Shown: positions 1 to 11,662 of the stretch, piece after piece
Layout of the letters: each line of letters begins with the position of its first letter
How positions within the stretch are numbered: position 1 is the stretch's first letter
Assembly (NCBI RefSeq): GCF_000417875.1
Contig: NW_006920882.1
Location: 455,650-519,649 of the forward strand
Source: Pseudozyma flocculosa PF-1
Lineage: Eukaryota; Basidiomycota; Ustilaginomycetes; Ustilaginales; Ustilaginaceae
Reading direction: 5' to 3'
DNA: 64,000 bases
Notes under the pieces: generated by a model
Seen by the model: only the letters and a program-made list of their open reading frames with translations
The model's database searches: none
What the model was told of the DNA's origin: nothing
Position numbers and translations under genes: made by a program

Positions 1-76
1 CACCACTATCGCGGCCAGCATCGTCCCGGGAGACCATAGCATCGCCGCAGCTTCACCTCTCTGCTGCTCGCCCGAC

Positions 77-2251
77 ATGCTGCACGGCGGCTCCACCCAA
101 AAGGTCGGCCTCAGCGCCTCACCCTCGTGGACCAGCATCCTCTCCGTCGCCGGCGTCGTCGAGGCCCTCCGAGAACTCTTCTCCTCGTCACAGTTCCGCG
201 ACGGCATCAAGTTCTTTGCCATCGGCGCAGCCCTCTCCACAACAAAGTCGATCCTCAACGTGAGCACCCGCCTTTGCTTGCCGTCAGCTGCCTTGAGCCC
301 TACGTGGCCATGCTGAACCCTTTCTTCCGCCTCCTCGCCCGCTCAAACCCTTTCCTCCTCAAACCTACAGTACGTCTGGTCCAACGTCCGCCGTCTCTTC
401 CTCCACAAGGCCGTCATCCGCGACACGGACCCCGCCTACCAGGCCGTCTTGCGCTACGTCGTCGACGCCGGCGCCTGGTCAAAGTCGGCCCGCGACGTCG
501 AGGTCTCGAGCTACCCGCGCATGCCCTACGACTATGTCCGTGACGAAGACGACGGCGGCACCGGCGGAGAGCTCGTCGACCTCGACTCGGTCGAGCTCGG
601 CATCAATGGCGACACCCACCGCAAGAGCGAGACCCGCGTCCACTTTTTCCCGCTGGCCACCGACTCGTTCCGGTGAGTGGCCCGCTTCATGCACAGCCCA
701 GCCCTCTCCTCTGCCCTGCCCTTGCGGCTCGCCCGAGTCCCTGACCCCCTTTCCTTTTCTTCCCTGATCTTTCCCCCTCTGGCCTCCCTGCTGCCCCTCT
801 CGCACGCCAGCTTCTCCTACGAGGGCACGCCCGTCTGGTGCACGCGCAAGCGCGAGCAGATCGGCGACAGCAACTTCCAGGACACGCTCGAGCTCAACTT
901 CCTCACATTCTCGCGCCAGCCGCTCCGCCGCTTTTTTGTAGAGGCCCGCGTCACCTTCTCGCAGTACAACTCGGGCAAGGTCGTCGTCATGAACATCGAC
1001 AAGTACATGAACTGGTCGCAGGCGGCGGCGCGCCCCAAGCGCTACTTTAACAGCATCCACCTGCCGGGAGACACCAAGGAAAAGCTGCTGGCCGACGCCA
1101 AGACGTTCCTGCTGCCGAGCAACCGCAAGTGGTACGCCGACCGCGGCATCCCCTACCGACGCGGCTACCTCCTCTACGGCCGACCGGGCAGCGGAAAGAC
1201 CAGCACCGTCCACGCGCTCGCCAGCGAGCTCGACCTCAAGATCTACACGGTCGCGCTGACGTCGAAGAAGTGGGTAGCAGCGAGGGTCGCGAGGCGCCCG
1301 TACGGACATGAGACTTCGATTCGTCTGCTGAGCCTCCCTTGACCATGCCCTTTTCTCGGCATCGCCGCCGAGCAGGATGTCCAACGCCGTCTTCCAGGAG
1401 ATGCTGGCCAGCGTCCCGCCCAAGTCGATTGTGCTGATCGAGGACATCGACGCGGTGAGTTGGACGCTCGGCGCCGTGCAGCTGATTTTTCGAGGCCGAC
1501 ACTGACGAGATTACCGAATGTCGTCTCTCCCCCGCGTCGCCTCTGCTCCCGGCCCCCCGCAGGTCTTCCAATCCAGAGTCATGAAGGAGACGAGCGACGA
1601 CGTGGCCGACGGCATGGCCGACCGCATCGAGATGCCCTCGCGGGCGTCGGCCCTCCGGCAAGCGCAGGAGGATGCCGCCGCCGCCGCCAACACGTCCGAC
1701 GTCACTTTCCAGACGCTGCTCAACGTCATCGACGGCGTCGGCGCGCCCGAGGGGCGGATACTCATCATGACGACCAACCACCGCGAGCTGCTCGACGAGG
1801 CCCTGATCCGACCGGTAAGTGCCCGCTCCGAGCTTCCAGCGGGCGGACTGGCGCAGAACAGCAGATGGCTGACCTTTCTGCGACTTCCTCCACCCCCACC
1901 GGGCAACAGGGCCGCATCGACCTCCAGATCGCCTACATGTACGCGACCAAGGGCCAGGTGCTTGATCTCTTTACGCGGTGGTACGAGCAGCTCGCCACGT
2001 CGCCAACAGCGCCACTCGGAGGTGGGGCCGGAGCGGAGAAAAGTCTGCCAGCGTCGTCGTCGTCGTCGGACGAGGGTGCGCTCGATCATGCCAAGCTGCG
2101 GGAGCTGGCGGCGCGCTTCGTGGCCCAGGTACCCGAGGGCGAGCTGTCGCTTGCCGCCATCCAGGGCTTCCTGCTGCTGCACAAGGAGGACCCGCACGGC
2201 GCCGTAGACAATGTAGCGGCGTGGCTCAGGGAGCAGGCGGATGCCAAGTAG
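77..2251 (+). CDS. BCS1-like mitochondrial AAA ATPase (6 exons)
   Basis: Predicted BCS1-family AAA ATPase. In the family it sits in the mitochondrial inner membrane and translocates the folded Rieske iron-sulfur protein into complex III. Exons that keep frame are 77-259, 371-672, 811-1269, 1376-1454, 1563-1814 and 1910-2251, giving 538 aa. An N-terminal hydrophobic stretch is followed by the BCS1_N-type region. The Walker A motif reads GRPGSGKTS (about residue 285) and Walker B reads SIVLIEDIDA (about 332). 'ILIMTTNHRELLDEALIRPGRID' spans the sensor/second-region-of-homology and is rebuilt across the last intron. Exon 3 uses a GTGGGT donor; the more obvious GTAGCA four bases downstream would break the frame. 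Walker A has Arg where most AAA proteins have Pro (GPPGTGKT). A Ser-rich insert (about residues 450-470) precedes the C-terminal helical part. The ATG at 77 is the only start seen, but an upstream exon outside the window cannot be excluded. Fungi often carry several BCS1 paralogues, so no gene symbol is given. Confidence 0.85.
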
Positions 2252-2672
2252 CGGTACATACAGTAGAGGCGGGCGAGTCGAGTCCCTTTGCATTATAGAT
2301 CTGACCATCCTTTCGCACCGCGTCGCGTCCACGTCGTAGCACGCCGCTGAGATCCCGTGGCTAGGCGTGGAGCGCCCTTCCCCCCTCGCCTGTTCTTGCA
2401 CTGCTGTATCCTGCCCCGCCTAGCCTGTCCTCTGAACATTCCACCGCACATTGGCGACTGACTGGAGTGCTGGCACTGCCATCACCATCGAGAAGCTAGG
2501 TGTAGCTGCCCTCGGCCCGACCGCCTGGTGCTGTGCACGGAGGGGAACCGGCCGATGGGCCTCAGAAGCGCAGAAGTGGGTCGGGTGAGGGCGACGGTGG
2601 AGGGGTATCGAAAACGACCATAAAATTGTAACGCGGTTATATATGCAAAATCTGGCCGCTGTGACATGAAAT
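2252..2672. other. Intergenic, BCS1-like gene to tRNA-Arg
   Basis: About 420 bases holding the 3' end of the BCS1-like gene and the 5' flank of the tRNA gene. An A/T-rich patch with 'ttatatatgc' (about 2637-2646) lies 27-36 bases upstream of the tRNA. It could help Pol III initiation, although the internal boxes are the main signal. No coding potential was seen. Confidence 0.5.
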
Positions 2673-2782
2673 GGCCGGTTGGCCCAATTGGTAAGGCGTC
2701 TGACTACGATTCAGTAGCACACACGCCTTGTGCTCTCTGTTGTATCATCAGGAGATTCTGGGTTCGAGCCCCAGGCTGGTCA
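2673..2782 (+). tRNA. tRNA-Arg (anticodon ACG) with 37-nt intron
   Basis: The sequence folds as a tRNA. The acceptor stem pairs GGCCGGT (2673-2679) with GCTGGTC (2775-2781), with discriminator A at 2782. The D-stem is GCC/GGC. The anticodon stem TCTGA/TCAGG encloses the loop CTACGA+A, giving anticodon ACG at 2706-2708. The T-arm is CTGGG-TTCGAGC-CCCAG. The intron (2710-2746) sits at the canonical 37/38 position. The A-box (around 2680-2696) and the B-box (GGTTCGAGCCC) are intact. A T5 run at 2788-2792 is a normal Pol III terminator. A34 would be edited to inosine to read CGT/CGC/CGA codons. Confidence 0.9.
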
Positions 2783-3163
2783 TCTTCTTTTTCTTCTTCG
2801 CTTTCTGAGCATCTCGCTAGAGGCCGAAGACTTTTTGGAGCTGGGGAAGGCGGGGTGGTTTGAACCAAATCCAGGTTCTGGGTTCGAGCCCGCGGCGCCT
2901 TTTTTCCCGATGGCCGGGATCGGGCGGCGAGAAGGTCGGGCGGTTGGCGCGGTTTTGAAAGCGGGCTGCTGGGATTGGACGGGACGCCGGGGGGGCTCGG
3001 GCTTTCGCCGAGGTCTCGAGTCAGGGCTAGTTCCTTTCCCCCTCTCTTTCGCCACCTCCCACCATCCATTCTCACGCTCCGCGCCGCGCCACGCATCACT
3101 CGGTTCCCTCCGAGCCTAGCCGCCTGCACCTCTCTCACCCTTCTATCGCCCTCGACGACGACG
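2783..3163. other. Intergenic / LYS4 promoter with tRNA 3'-half-like remnant
   Basis: About 380 bases between tRNA-Arg and LYS4. At 2876-2891 the 16 bases 'ttctgggttcgagccc' exactly repeat 2756-2771, the T-arm of the neighbouring tRNA, and a T6 run follows at about 2900-2906. No A-box or cloverleaf can be built, so this looks like a tRNA fragment or a chance B-box. Pyrimidine-rich sequence (about 3040-3160) precedes the LYS4 start. Confidence 0.5.
2788..2792 (+). terminator. Pol III T5 terminator of tRNA-Arg
   Basis: Five T residues begin six bases after the discriminator base, followed by more T-rich sequence. Confidence 0.7.
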
Positions 3164-5398
3164 ATGCGAGCCTCGTCCATCCTGCGCCTCAGCCGGGTCG
3201 CGCTGGCGTCGCCGACGGCGGCACGGCGCGGCCTCGCCACCCACGCCTCGGCCTCGTCGTCGTCGACTGCGCCGACGAACCTGATCGAAAAGATTGTCCA
3301 GCGGTACGCCGTCGACCTGTCTCCGCAGCAGCAGGTGCGGGCGGGCGACTACGTGTCGATCCGGCCCAACGTCGTCATGACGCACGACAACACGGGCCCG
3401 GTGATTTCCAAGTTTGGCTCGATTGGCGCGACGGCGATCCGGGATCCGGACCAGGTCGTCTTTGCGCTCGACCACGATGTGCAGAACAAGTCGGACAAGA
3501 ACCTGGAAAAGTACAGCCGCATCGAGAGCTTTGCGCGCCAGCACAACGTCGACTTCTACCCGGCGGGGCGCGGCATCGGCCACCAGGTGCTGGTCGAGGA
3601 AGGGTACGCGTTCCCGCAGACGCTGGCCGTGGCGTCCGACAGCCACTCGAACATGTACGGCGGCGTCGGGTGCCTGGGCACGCCCATCGTGCGCACCGAC
3701 GCCGCCGCCATCTGGGCGACGGGCCAGACGTGGTGGCAGATCCCGCAGGTGGTCAAGGTCGAGCTGACGGGCCAGCTGCCCGCCGGCGTGACGGGCAAGG
3801 ACGTCATCGTGGCGCTCTGCGGCTACTTCAACGAGGACCAGGTGCTCAACGCGGCCATCGAGTTCTCCGGCTCCGGCCTCGACCGCCTGTCGATCGACGA
3901 GCGCCTCGCCATTGCCAACATGACGACCGAGTGGGGCGCCCTGGCCGGCGTCTTCCCCGTCGACGACGTGACGCTGTCGTGGTACGAGCGCCAGATCCGC
4001 AAGCGCGACCGCCTCGAGCTGCAGCTCGGATCGTCGCCCTCGCCCTCGCGCCACCACCCGCGCCTCAACCTCGAGCGCCTCGACGCCCTCTCCAACGACC
4101 TCCTCCGCTCCGATTCGGGCGCCGCTTACGCCAAGCACCTCACCCTCGACCTCTCGACGCTCGTCCCGCACGTCTCGGGCCCCAACAGCGTCAAGGTCTC
4201 GACCCCGCTCGACCGCCTGGCCGCCCAGAACATCGCTATCCAAAAGGCCTACCTCGTGTCGTGCGTCAACTCGCGCGCTTCGGACCTCAAGGCCGCCGCC
4301 GACGTCATCCGCGGCAAAAAGGTGGCCAAGGGCGTCGAGTTCTACGTGGCCGCCGCGTCGAGCGTGGTGCAGCAGGAGGCCGAGGCGGCCGGTGACTGGG
4401 GCGCCCTGATGGCGGCGGGCGCCAGGCCGCTGCCCGCCGGTTGCGGCCCTTGCATCGGCCTCGGCGTCGGCCTGCTCGAGGACGGCGAGGTGGGCATCTC
4501 GGCCACCAACCGCAACTACAAGGGCCGCATGGGCTCGCCCAACGCCCAGGCCTACCTCGCGTCACCCGCCGTCGTGGCTGCGTCGGCCATCGAGGGCCGC
4601 ATCTGCGGACCCAGCGACCTCGACCAGAGCAGCCTCCCACCCTCTGACGGCCTCGCATACTCGATCAAGGTGGCCGATGCGCCCGCACCCGCGGCGGCGA
4701 CAGAACAGGCCAGCCCTGCCCCCACCACGGCCGCCGCCGACGACTCGTCGCTGCTGCCGTCGTTCCCGGCGTCGTTCCGCGGCCCATTGCTGTTTGCGCC
4801 CCAGGACAACCTCAACACCGACGGCATCTACCCGGGCAAGTACACGTACCAGGACGATATCACGCCCGAGAAGCAGGCGCAGGTCGTCATGGAGAACTAT
4901 GACCCCAACTTTGCGTCGATCGTGTCGTCTCTGCTGCCCTCGCTGCCCGAGCCGGGCAAGGGTGGGCGCGCGGGGCCGATCCTGATCGGCGGCTACAACT
5001 TTGGCACGGGCTCGTCGCGCGAGCAGGCGGCGACGGCGCTCAAGTACGCGGGCATCCCGCTCGTGATTGCCGGCTCGTTCGGTGACATCTTCAAGCGCAA
5101 CGCCATCAACAACGGCCTCATCTGCCTCGAATGCCCCGAACTCGTCGACTCGCTCACGCAGCGCTTCGCGCGGGACGGCAAGCGCGGGGCCGGTGGCAAA
5201 AAGGACGGCGAGATCACCGTCATGCTCGACGGCGTCGAGGCGAGCGTGCGCAGCGTCAACGGCGAGCTCAAGGTCAGCTGGAAGGACGGCGCCGCCCCCG
5301 CCGAGGAGTACACGACCATCCCCGCCGGCATCGGCCGCAGCGTCCAGGAGATCTTTGTCGCGGGCGGCCTGGAGAAGTGGGTCAAGCAGAGGATTTAG
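3164..5398 (+). CDS. LYS4: Homoaconitase, mitochondrial (lysine biosynthesis)
   Basis: Homoaconitate hydratase of the fungal alpha-aminoadipate lysine pathway. It is a [4Fe-4S] enzyme converting homoaconitate to homoisocitrate in the mitochondrial matrix. It is a single exon of 744 aa, close to yeast Lys4 in length. The start at 3164 begins with an Arg/Ser/Ala-rich presequence ending near 'RRGLATHAS'; the frame stays open upstream to 2975 but without conservation. Hallmarks are 'MTHDNTGPV', 'DHDVQNKS', '[10 protein letters not shown]', '[11 protein letters not shown]' and '[16 protein letters not shown]'. The cluster-ligand cysteines are Cys367 (SCVNSR) and Cys427/Cys430 (CGPC). The C-terminal swivel domain holds '[29 protein letters not shown]' and is joined by an Ala/Pro-rich linker (about residues 505-530). 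The '[12 protein letters not shown]' and 'TWWQIP' segments fit homoaconitase better than mitochondrial aconitase. Confidence 0.95.
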   Translation: MRASSILRLSRVALASPTAARRGLATHASASSSSTAPTNLIEKIVQRYAVDLSPQQQVRAGDYVSIRPNVVMTHDNTGPVISKFGSIGATAIRDPDQVVFALDHDVQNKSDKNLEKYSRIESFARQHNVDFYPAGRGIGHQVLVEEGYAFPQTLAVASDSHSNMYGGVGCLGTPIVRTDAAAIWATGQTWWQIPQVVKVELTGQLPAGVTGKDVIVALCGYFNEDQVLNAAIEFSGSGLDRLSIDERLAIANMTTEWGALAGVFPVDDVTLSWYERQIRKRDRLELQLGSSPSPSRHHPRLNLERLDALSNDLLRSDSGAAYAKHLTLDLSTLVPHVSGPNSVKVSTPLDRLAAQNIAIQKAYLVSCVNSRASDLKAAADVIRGKKVAKGVEFYVAAASSVVQQEAEAAGDWGALMAAGARPLPAGCGPCIGLGVGLLEDGEVGISATNRNYKGRMGSPNAQAYLASPAVVAASAIEGRICGPSDLDQSSLPPSDGLAYSIKVADAPAPAAATEQASPAPTTAAADDSSLLPSFPASFRGPLLFAPQDNLNTDGIYPGKYTYQDDITPEKQAQVVMENYDPNFASIVSSLLPSLPEPGKGGRAGPILIGGYNFGTGSSREQAATALKYAGIPLVIAGSFGDIFKRNAINNGLICLECPELVDSLTQRFARDGKRGAGGKKDGEITVMLDGVEASVRSVNGELKVSWKDGAAPAEEYTTIPAGIGRSVQEIFVAGGLEKWVKQRI

Positions 5399-8300
5399 AG
5401 CGGTCGCCCGTCGTGTCGCGGCAGAATAGAATCGATGCATGGCAGAGTCGAGGCGTGACCGTGTCGTGCTGGCTGGTCGTAGCGGTACGAGCCAGGCTCT
5501 CTGATACGGTAGCGGCGAGCCTGGTTCCAAGGGTAAGAGTGTGATGGCAAGGCGGCGTTCGATGGCTGCGGGATCGGGATGAGCTCTTTGGTGCTTCCGA
5601 TGAGCTCGATTGTCCCCGATCCCGATGCCTCCCACCGCGCCGCGATGTGCGCTCCGACCCGACGGGCTACAGCAGCCTAGAGGGCCTACGATCCTGTGTG
5701 GCTGGCTGCGGTTCCTTCTTGCCGTCGACGATCCGCACGAGCGAGCGGCAACCCGAGGTATCTGCAAAGCAGGTGCTACGATCCGACTCCGAACAGGTGA
5801 GCGGGCTGACGAGAGCGATGGTCCGATCGTAGTCTACCAAGCTCGCTCGCCACAGGGGATGCCGGGCGAGCCGACGTATCGGTCCGCGGACACGATGAGC
5901 GAGGGCGGCTCCAATGCCCGTTTTGCCGTACGTTCTTCGAGGCAGGGTGGGTTCTTCCATCTACAGTATGGTAAGAAGTAAGCATCGAGGCGATGCGACC
6001 GATGGGTTGGATTTGGCTGCCAGGACTCGAGGTGGATCCATGATCGAGCCGCGGCGAATTGCTACATGCCGGTATCGGTACCGGTGCGTTGCCTGCCAAG
6101 CATCGTCAGTAGAGCGGGTTCCCCCCTGACTGCGGGTATCAACGCCTGACCCCATCTTGCCTGTGCAGCTCATCCTGCCTGCCACCCGCGAGCACCGTGT
6201 CACCGCCAGTTTCGCTGCCGACCGGTACTTCCGGCGGCATCGTCAGTCAGGACGGCGATTTCTCACCTTCTCTTTTTCGCCTGGATTTTCGGCCAGGATT
6301 TTCCCTCGCCGTCTCGTCGGGCACACCTACTACTGACACGTCGGTCGACCTCCTTGCCTCGACCCTCGACAGTGCCCGCCTGTCATCGATCCCACGTATG
6401 CCAGGAGGACATCCTCCGTCCACGGAGCTCGACGGGGACAACGAGCTCTATCCATCATCGTCGCAATGCGACCCCTCGAGACCCTAGCCTGCTTTGTCCG
6501 CTGGCGCAAGGAGGTAATGTCCCCAGCCAGACGGACCGAGGCACCGACGTACAAACAAACAGGCGGAGGCCATCGAGAGGGGGCGGCCGGGCGCATTCGA
6601 CGGCTGCGCAGCCCTGCTGCTCCCCTTCCGATGGAGCGTACCAAAGACATCTGCCTGGGCCCTCCTGCTCGTAACTACGGCAAAGTGGCAGACCGACCAT
6701 GTCGTGTGAGCCAAGGAGTCGACGGCCCGGCGGGCCCTGGCCAGCGATGGGTATCATGTGCGGTTCCGTGCCTCGGCTCTCGTCGAGCCAGACCAACACC
6801 GGCCTGACTTGCCCGACTTGCTCGACTCGGACGCGCTTCGCGTCGCCCGCTATGTGATCATAGCGAGGGGGACAGTGCGATAAGATCACATTCCGCCCCG
6901 GCCTGTTTCAGCTAAAATCACATATTCTCAACTCGCAAGTCACATCCCATCAAATCACACGTACGCTTCAAAGTCACACACCCGTTGCGTCGACCGCTCT
7001 CGCCCAGCTCCGTCTGGAAGCGTTTCAAACCTCGCTCGGATGGTCATCCGTTGTAAACAACGGGCCGGATGGCGTTGTCGTACAGCACGACGGACCGCGA
7101 CGAGGCTCGCCGGGCACAGAGGTCTGATGGTGACAAGCGGCTTGCTCGCGGATAGAGCCCCCCGGGGGGGGGGGGGGGCAGCGAGCGAGGAGCAGAGTGT
7201 GGCACGGTCCCAACGGGATCAGGGCTCATAGACCGGCGGGGCCGGATGGCGAATCGACCGTCACATAAATGATGGAGCCAAGCGGCTTTCTTCCCCTTTC
7301 TGGACGTCGGCTGCCACCATCACCGACTGGCCAATGCTGCTGATTGCCGCCGGGAGCGATGCCGTTTGTCGTTCTCGCCGCCGCGACCTCGCCAGGCGGT
7401 GAGACGGTGATGTGCACGCGCGGCGCGACTGTGGCACACGTCTGGCTTCCACCACTTCAACCAGACGGAAGGTCGAGCAAGCTGAGGTCTGCCTGGTTGC
7501 CCTTGCCAGCCGCCGCAGCCTTGTGCTGTTTGTGTCTGACCGCCATGTGGACATGGGCGTCGACAGAGAAGCGGCAGCCGGGGCGGGTCGCAGGCGGGAA
7601 AACAGATCGACGTCCTCGCTTCCACCAAAAGCACCCTACCCACACCCCGGCATGCGCCCTCTCTTTTCTCTCATCTGCGCACCTCTTCATCGCGAGGGGG
7701 CGGGCGAGGTCGTTCGAGTGTGGCCGCTGCCTAGCCGACCCTGCTCTTCCTCCCGTCTTCTTGCGATATGTATGGGCACCGGCAGGGTGCAACGCTGCAG
7801 ACCGGGGACTCGTAGGGGCTCTAGGCTTCCACCCAACAAGGCCCTGCAGTGCCCTCACGAGTTTGCGACCTGCACCGTCGATCTCTAGCTCCTCGTCCTT
7901 CGAAGATGAAGCGCTTTCGTTGCTAGACAAAGAAGGAGCACGGCCGGGCCCCGATACGACAATAACGAGAGGAGAGAAGCCCTCTTGGCCGAAAGTCGGA
8001 GCGACGTCCAGAACGGGGAAAGGCGCGATCAGCAGAGACGGCTCGGCGTGCCCTCTCGAAAAGGTAAGCGTTCAGAGCGGAGGGGAAAAGGTCGCTCGCT
8101 CGCTCTGCTCCTCGGCCGCACGTCGCCGCAGTCGTGTTTCAGGCCGCCGAGGTCGGGCGTCAGTCCCCCGCGTCCCGACGAGCAGCCGCCATCTTCCACC
8201 AAGGCCGTGTCCTGCTCAGGCTCGTATACGACCACTTACCGACGCTTCGCCAGCACGGTGGCGACTCGTTGAAGGAACGACGAGAGTGCACGCCTCGCAC

Positions 8301-9940
8301 TCTCATGCTTGACTTGCCGAAAGCCGTTATGAGGTCGAGCAGGCGGCCGCGGATCACTTCTCATGCGCTTCGATGGATACCACGGTACCTATCTACGGCA
8401 AGGCGGACGATCACTAGACTCGCTTCGGGACTGACAGGCCGGTGTCCGTCGGCTCGACACGCCACCTGGTCCATCGCCAAGGCCGCCGCAGCCTTCGACG
8501 AAGTCACACCGCAGCCGGCTCACGAGCTGTGCAGTACCTGTCTCCATCCGTGTTCATGATTGCCGTCTCCATTGCTCATTTGACGGACAAGTGGAGGCGC
8601 CACGACGGCAGCCGATGACCACGGGGACGGATACGGCACAGTCACCATCCCAAGTCGACAGCGGGATGGACAGCGATGCTGTGCACGTACGTACCAATGT
8701 GCGAATGGCCAGGAGGACGGCGCCAGGACAACATGGTGTTAGGACAACGGGAGGGGCGGACGTTTTGTTGTCGGCGTCGTCCGCGGATCTATCAGCATTC
8801 TTGATTGTCGATACGTGCTCGAAGATCTGGCGGACGAGACGCATCATGCTAGGTGCCGGCCGTTGCTCGAGCATCGCGACTTGCTCTGCGACGGGATCCT
8901 CGATGGCGGCACAGGCGGCAAAGTCGCCTGCCCCTCAAAGGCGGCAGAAGAGGCCGGGTCGCTCCGAACGAGGGAGAGAGGACGCAGGGGAGCGGCGACG
9001 GGCGTAACCAACGTGGCAACGGACAAGCATGCAGGGTGTAGGCGTCGATCCCGACGTCGTCCGCCCTCGACCAACACCGGCCCGCAGAAGACGACCGAGC
9101 GAGGGAGCGAAAAGGCCGTGCACCGCTCGCTCGCTTGCTCTGCTTGCTTGCGCTTGCTTCTTGCTTGTTTGTTGCAACGCCATGCAGACCCTATCCTTCC
9201 CATGCGGGCCACCGCATGATGAAATCAAACCACGCCGGCTCTCGTCGAGGCGAAGGTCGAGCGGCAAGCAAGCGAACACAGCCAGGCCAGGCCACCGTAG
9301 CGAACAGGTCGAGAAGAAGATCGAATCAAGAGCGACCAACGTACGAGCCCTAACTGCGCCCTCTGGGCCAGCCGAGGAGGAGAGAAGGCGGCCTCCTTCG
9401 GAGCAGACGGCTGTCAAGACGCTCAGCCCGCAAGCATCGAGGGCCCGCTGGGAGCATGCAGGTCGGGTCCAGCCCGCCGCTGCAGGCCTCCCAGAGGTGG
9501 CTCCTCGTACGTTAGTTGCACAGCCAGGCCGTGCGTTTGCTTTCGCCCTCTTGCCGGCACCTCGAGACGCGCGACGATCAAGGGTCCGACGCCGCCGCCG
9601 CCGACGCCGCCGTACGTGGCCTTGCTTTCGTACATGACCGACCTGCGGGCCTGCTGCGCCTTGACTCTGACACGCCCAGGTAGGCCAGGACTAGCGAAGC
9701 CTGGGGACCGGCCTACCTGCGACACGCTGCGCATGTGCGTCGTGATCCCGCCAGGCAAGAGATGGATCGATGCTTGCTTGCTACAGTAGCCGGCTCGTCG
9801 GCAGCGAGCAGAATCCGTTGGTCGCCTGCACCGGCACCACTGTGGGTTCCGTCGCGCTCGCGCTCGCGGTGGTCTGGGATCTTGGAGGAGGGATCGACCT
9901 CACCTCCCATTCGAAGGCCAGACCACCGCTGCTTGACGTC
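5399..9940. other. Gene-less region, left part
   Basis: No coding region supported. Open frames of up to about 320 codons occur on both strands, but they overlap one another, lack recognisable domains and have no frame-consistent codon pattern. This is what GC-rich noncoding DNA produces. The stretch 6890-6990 is locally A/C-rich, with 'atcacat' repeated several times. No tRNA, rRNA or transposon ends were found. It could hold distal promoter DNA, an unrecognised lncRNA or a decayed gene. Confidence 0.45.
7158..7178. repeat. C6G15 homopolymer tract
   Basis: Six C residues are followed directly by fifteen G. Such tracts can form G-quadruplex or slipped structures and are also where read errors and assembly joins occur, so the exact length is uncertain. 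Confidence 0.85.
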
Positions 9941-9982
9941 CGACGACGACGACAACAACGACGACGACGACGACCATCATCA
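9941..9982. repeat. Imperfect (GAC/AAC) trinucleotide tract
   Basis: A run of GAC units interrupted by AAC, passing into CAT units at the 3' end. It lies in noncoding sequence, so it is not a poly-Asp coding tract. Confidence 0.75.
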
Positions 9983-11602
9983 TCCTTCCTGGTGCTCGCT
10001 GCGATACCTCGCCGTCCTTTCCACTCCCCGCCACCGCCCATTGACGAACCCTTCGACCTGAGCAACTCTGCCAGCGGGCTTGGTCTTGCCCCGCCCTCTG
10101 ATCCGACGCTCCGACCGAGCGACCGACAACTCGGCCAGTCGAAAAAGCAACTCGGCCAGCGTACATCTCGCTCGGCGCTCCGCCAGAGGCAAAACGCGAC
10201 CCTTTCCGCAAAAGCTGACGTCCCAACTCCGAGGCTTCCTGCAGCGCGACCGACCCACCGACTGCGGCCGGCTGCCTCTCTCGCCCCTCTTTGCCCGACT
10301 CTGTGGTGCGGAGAGTGACCATCCTCTGGCTTGCCCCCGCCACCGATCCGCGAGCGCAAACGCTACCAACCCCGCACGACAGCTCCCCGCCTCGTCGTCG
10401 AGCGTCGAGCCCGATCCGATACCAGGCACCGCCAGCTGGGGCCGAGGGACGACACGCTCTTGTTGCGTCCGAGCCGTCTGCGCGACCTGCCTCGCCGAAG
10501 CGCATACCCGGAGCTGACCCTCGTCCGGCCAGCCTCCCTCGCCTACGGCCCCTACCACTGCCGACTCGAGGACCTGCTTCGACGCACCCTCTGTAGAACG
10601 TCGACGAGCGCAGCTTCGGCCAGTGCCTGCACGCTTTCCCTCACCAACACCGAGCGCAAGCTGAATCGAGCAGGTCCCCCCGGGGCAGGCCCATCAAATA
10701 GTCCCGTGCCGCCGCACCCACCGTCTCGACACCGATCCCGGGCTGACGGCGCCTCGGTACCGGAAGGCAAAGGTGCTGGTCGATTCAAGCGCCGCCAACG
10801 TGGCATCCGAACCTCCGCTGCTTGCCACCCAGGCGGAGCGCAGCAGTACCACCGACCCGCCGCTGCCACCGCCGAAGCAGCGCAGCGACCCCGGGCCCCC
10901 CAACAAGGCTCGTCTCCTTCAGGAACGGACGACGGACGGGCAACGGCACCACGTCGGCTGCCTGGGACGGACACAGCGCCTTTGTGTGTCCTGTCTCTGA
11001 GCCTGGCATCGTTGCTCGCTCGAGATCGACGTCGCAGATCCTACAAGTACGTGACAGCCAGTGGGACCAGGTTGAGCATCGGACAGAATCCTCACCCTCC
11101 TCGACCCTTTGCCACCTCTCCACTCCATTCGACCCCGCTCCGTTCCGCCTCGCTTTGCTATAATCCACGCTCTCTCCGGCTCGACCGAAACCCACGCTCT
11201 TTGCACCCCTTCCGCACCGTCAGCCCGACAGCCAGCCTTGCCGTTGCTTTTCACAGCGACGACAGCACTCACGTTCATTTTGACCTCAGTCTAGCTTCAC
11301 GTGAGTAGCGCAGGGGGGGAGGCAGGATGGCGACGGTCAGCTGGTCGCCTTGCTAGGTGCCGGTGGTCGAAGCGAAGAAAGCGGGAAGGGTCGGCCGCTC
11401 ACGCTCCAACGCACCTCTCCTTTGCTCCCGCTTCCGACTTTTCCCCCTGACTTCGTCTTTGTGCCCGATCGATGTCCCGACCACCACCGCCGATCCGCCA
11501 CACCCCCACCGATCTACGATCTGATGCTGCCTCCCCCTGCTGCCGCTGCCACCCGCGCCCCTGCCGATGTGGTTGGCTGGCATGCTCGCTCATATCCATG
11601 GC

Positions 11603-11603
<1 letters not shown>

Positions 11604-11660
<57 letters not shown>
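11604..11660. repeat. (GAC)19 microsatellite
   Basis: Nineteen uninterrupted GAC triplets (57 bases). They could be read as poly-Asp, poly-Thr or poly-Arg in the three frames, but no supported gene covers them. A second, shorter tract of the same motif lies just 3' of the cyclin gene. Confidence 0.95.

Positions 11661-11662
<2 letters not shown>

Noticed and set aside
479..1447. 322-codon open frame antisense to the BCS1-like gene
   Set aside because: It mirrors the coding strand of a recognised gene. GC-rich third positions suppress stops on the opposite strand, and the translation has no domain.
3143..5767. Long antisense frames across LYS4 (366 and 401 codons)
   Set aside because: Same codon-bias artefact; their Arg/Ala/Gly/Val composition has no structure, whereas the sense frame is a complete homoaconitase.
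7344..8312. 322-codon frame in the gene-less region
   Set aside because: No domain, transmembrane pattern or conserved motif, and overlapping frames of similar length exist on both strands.
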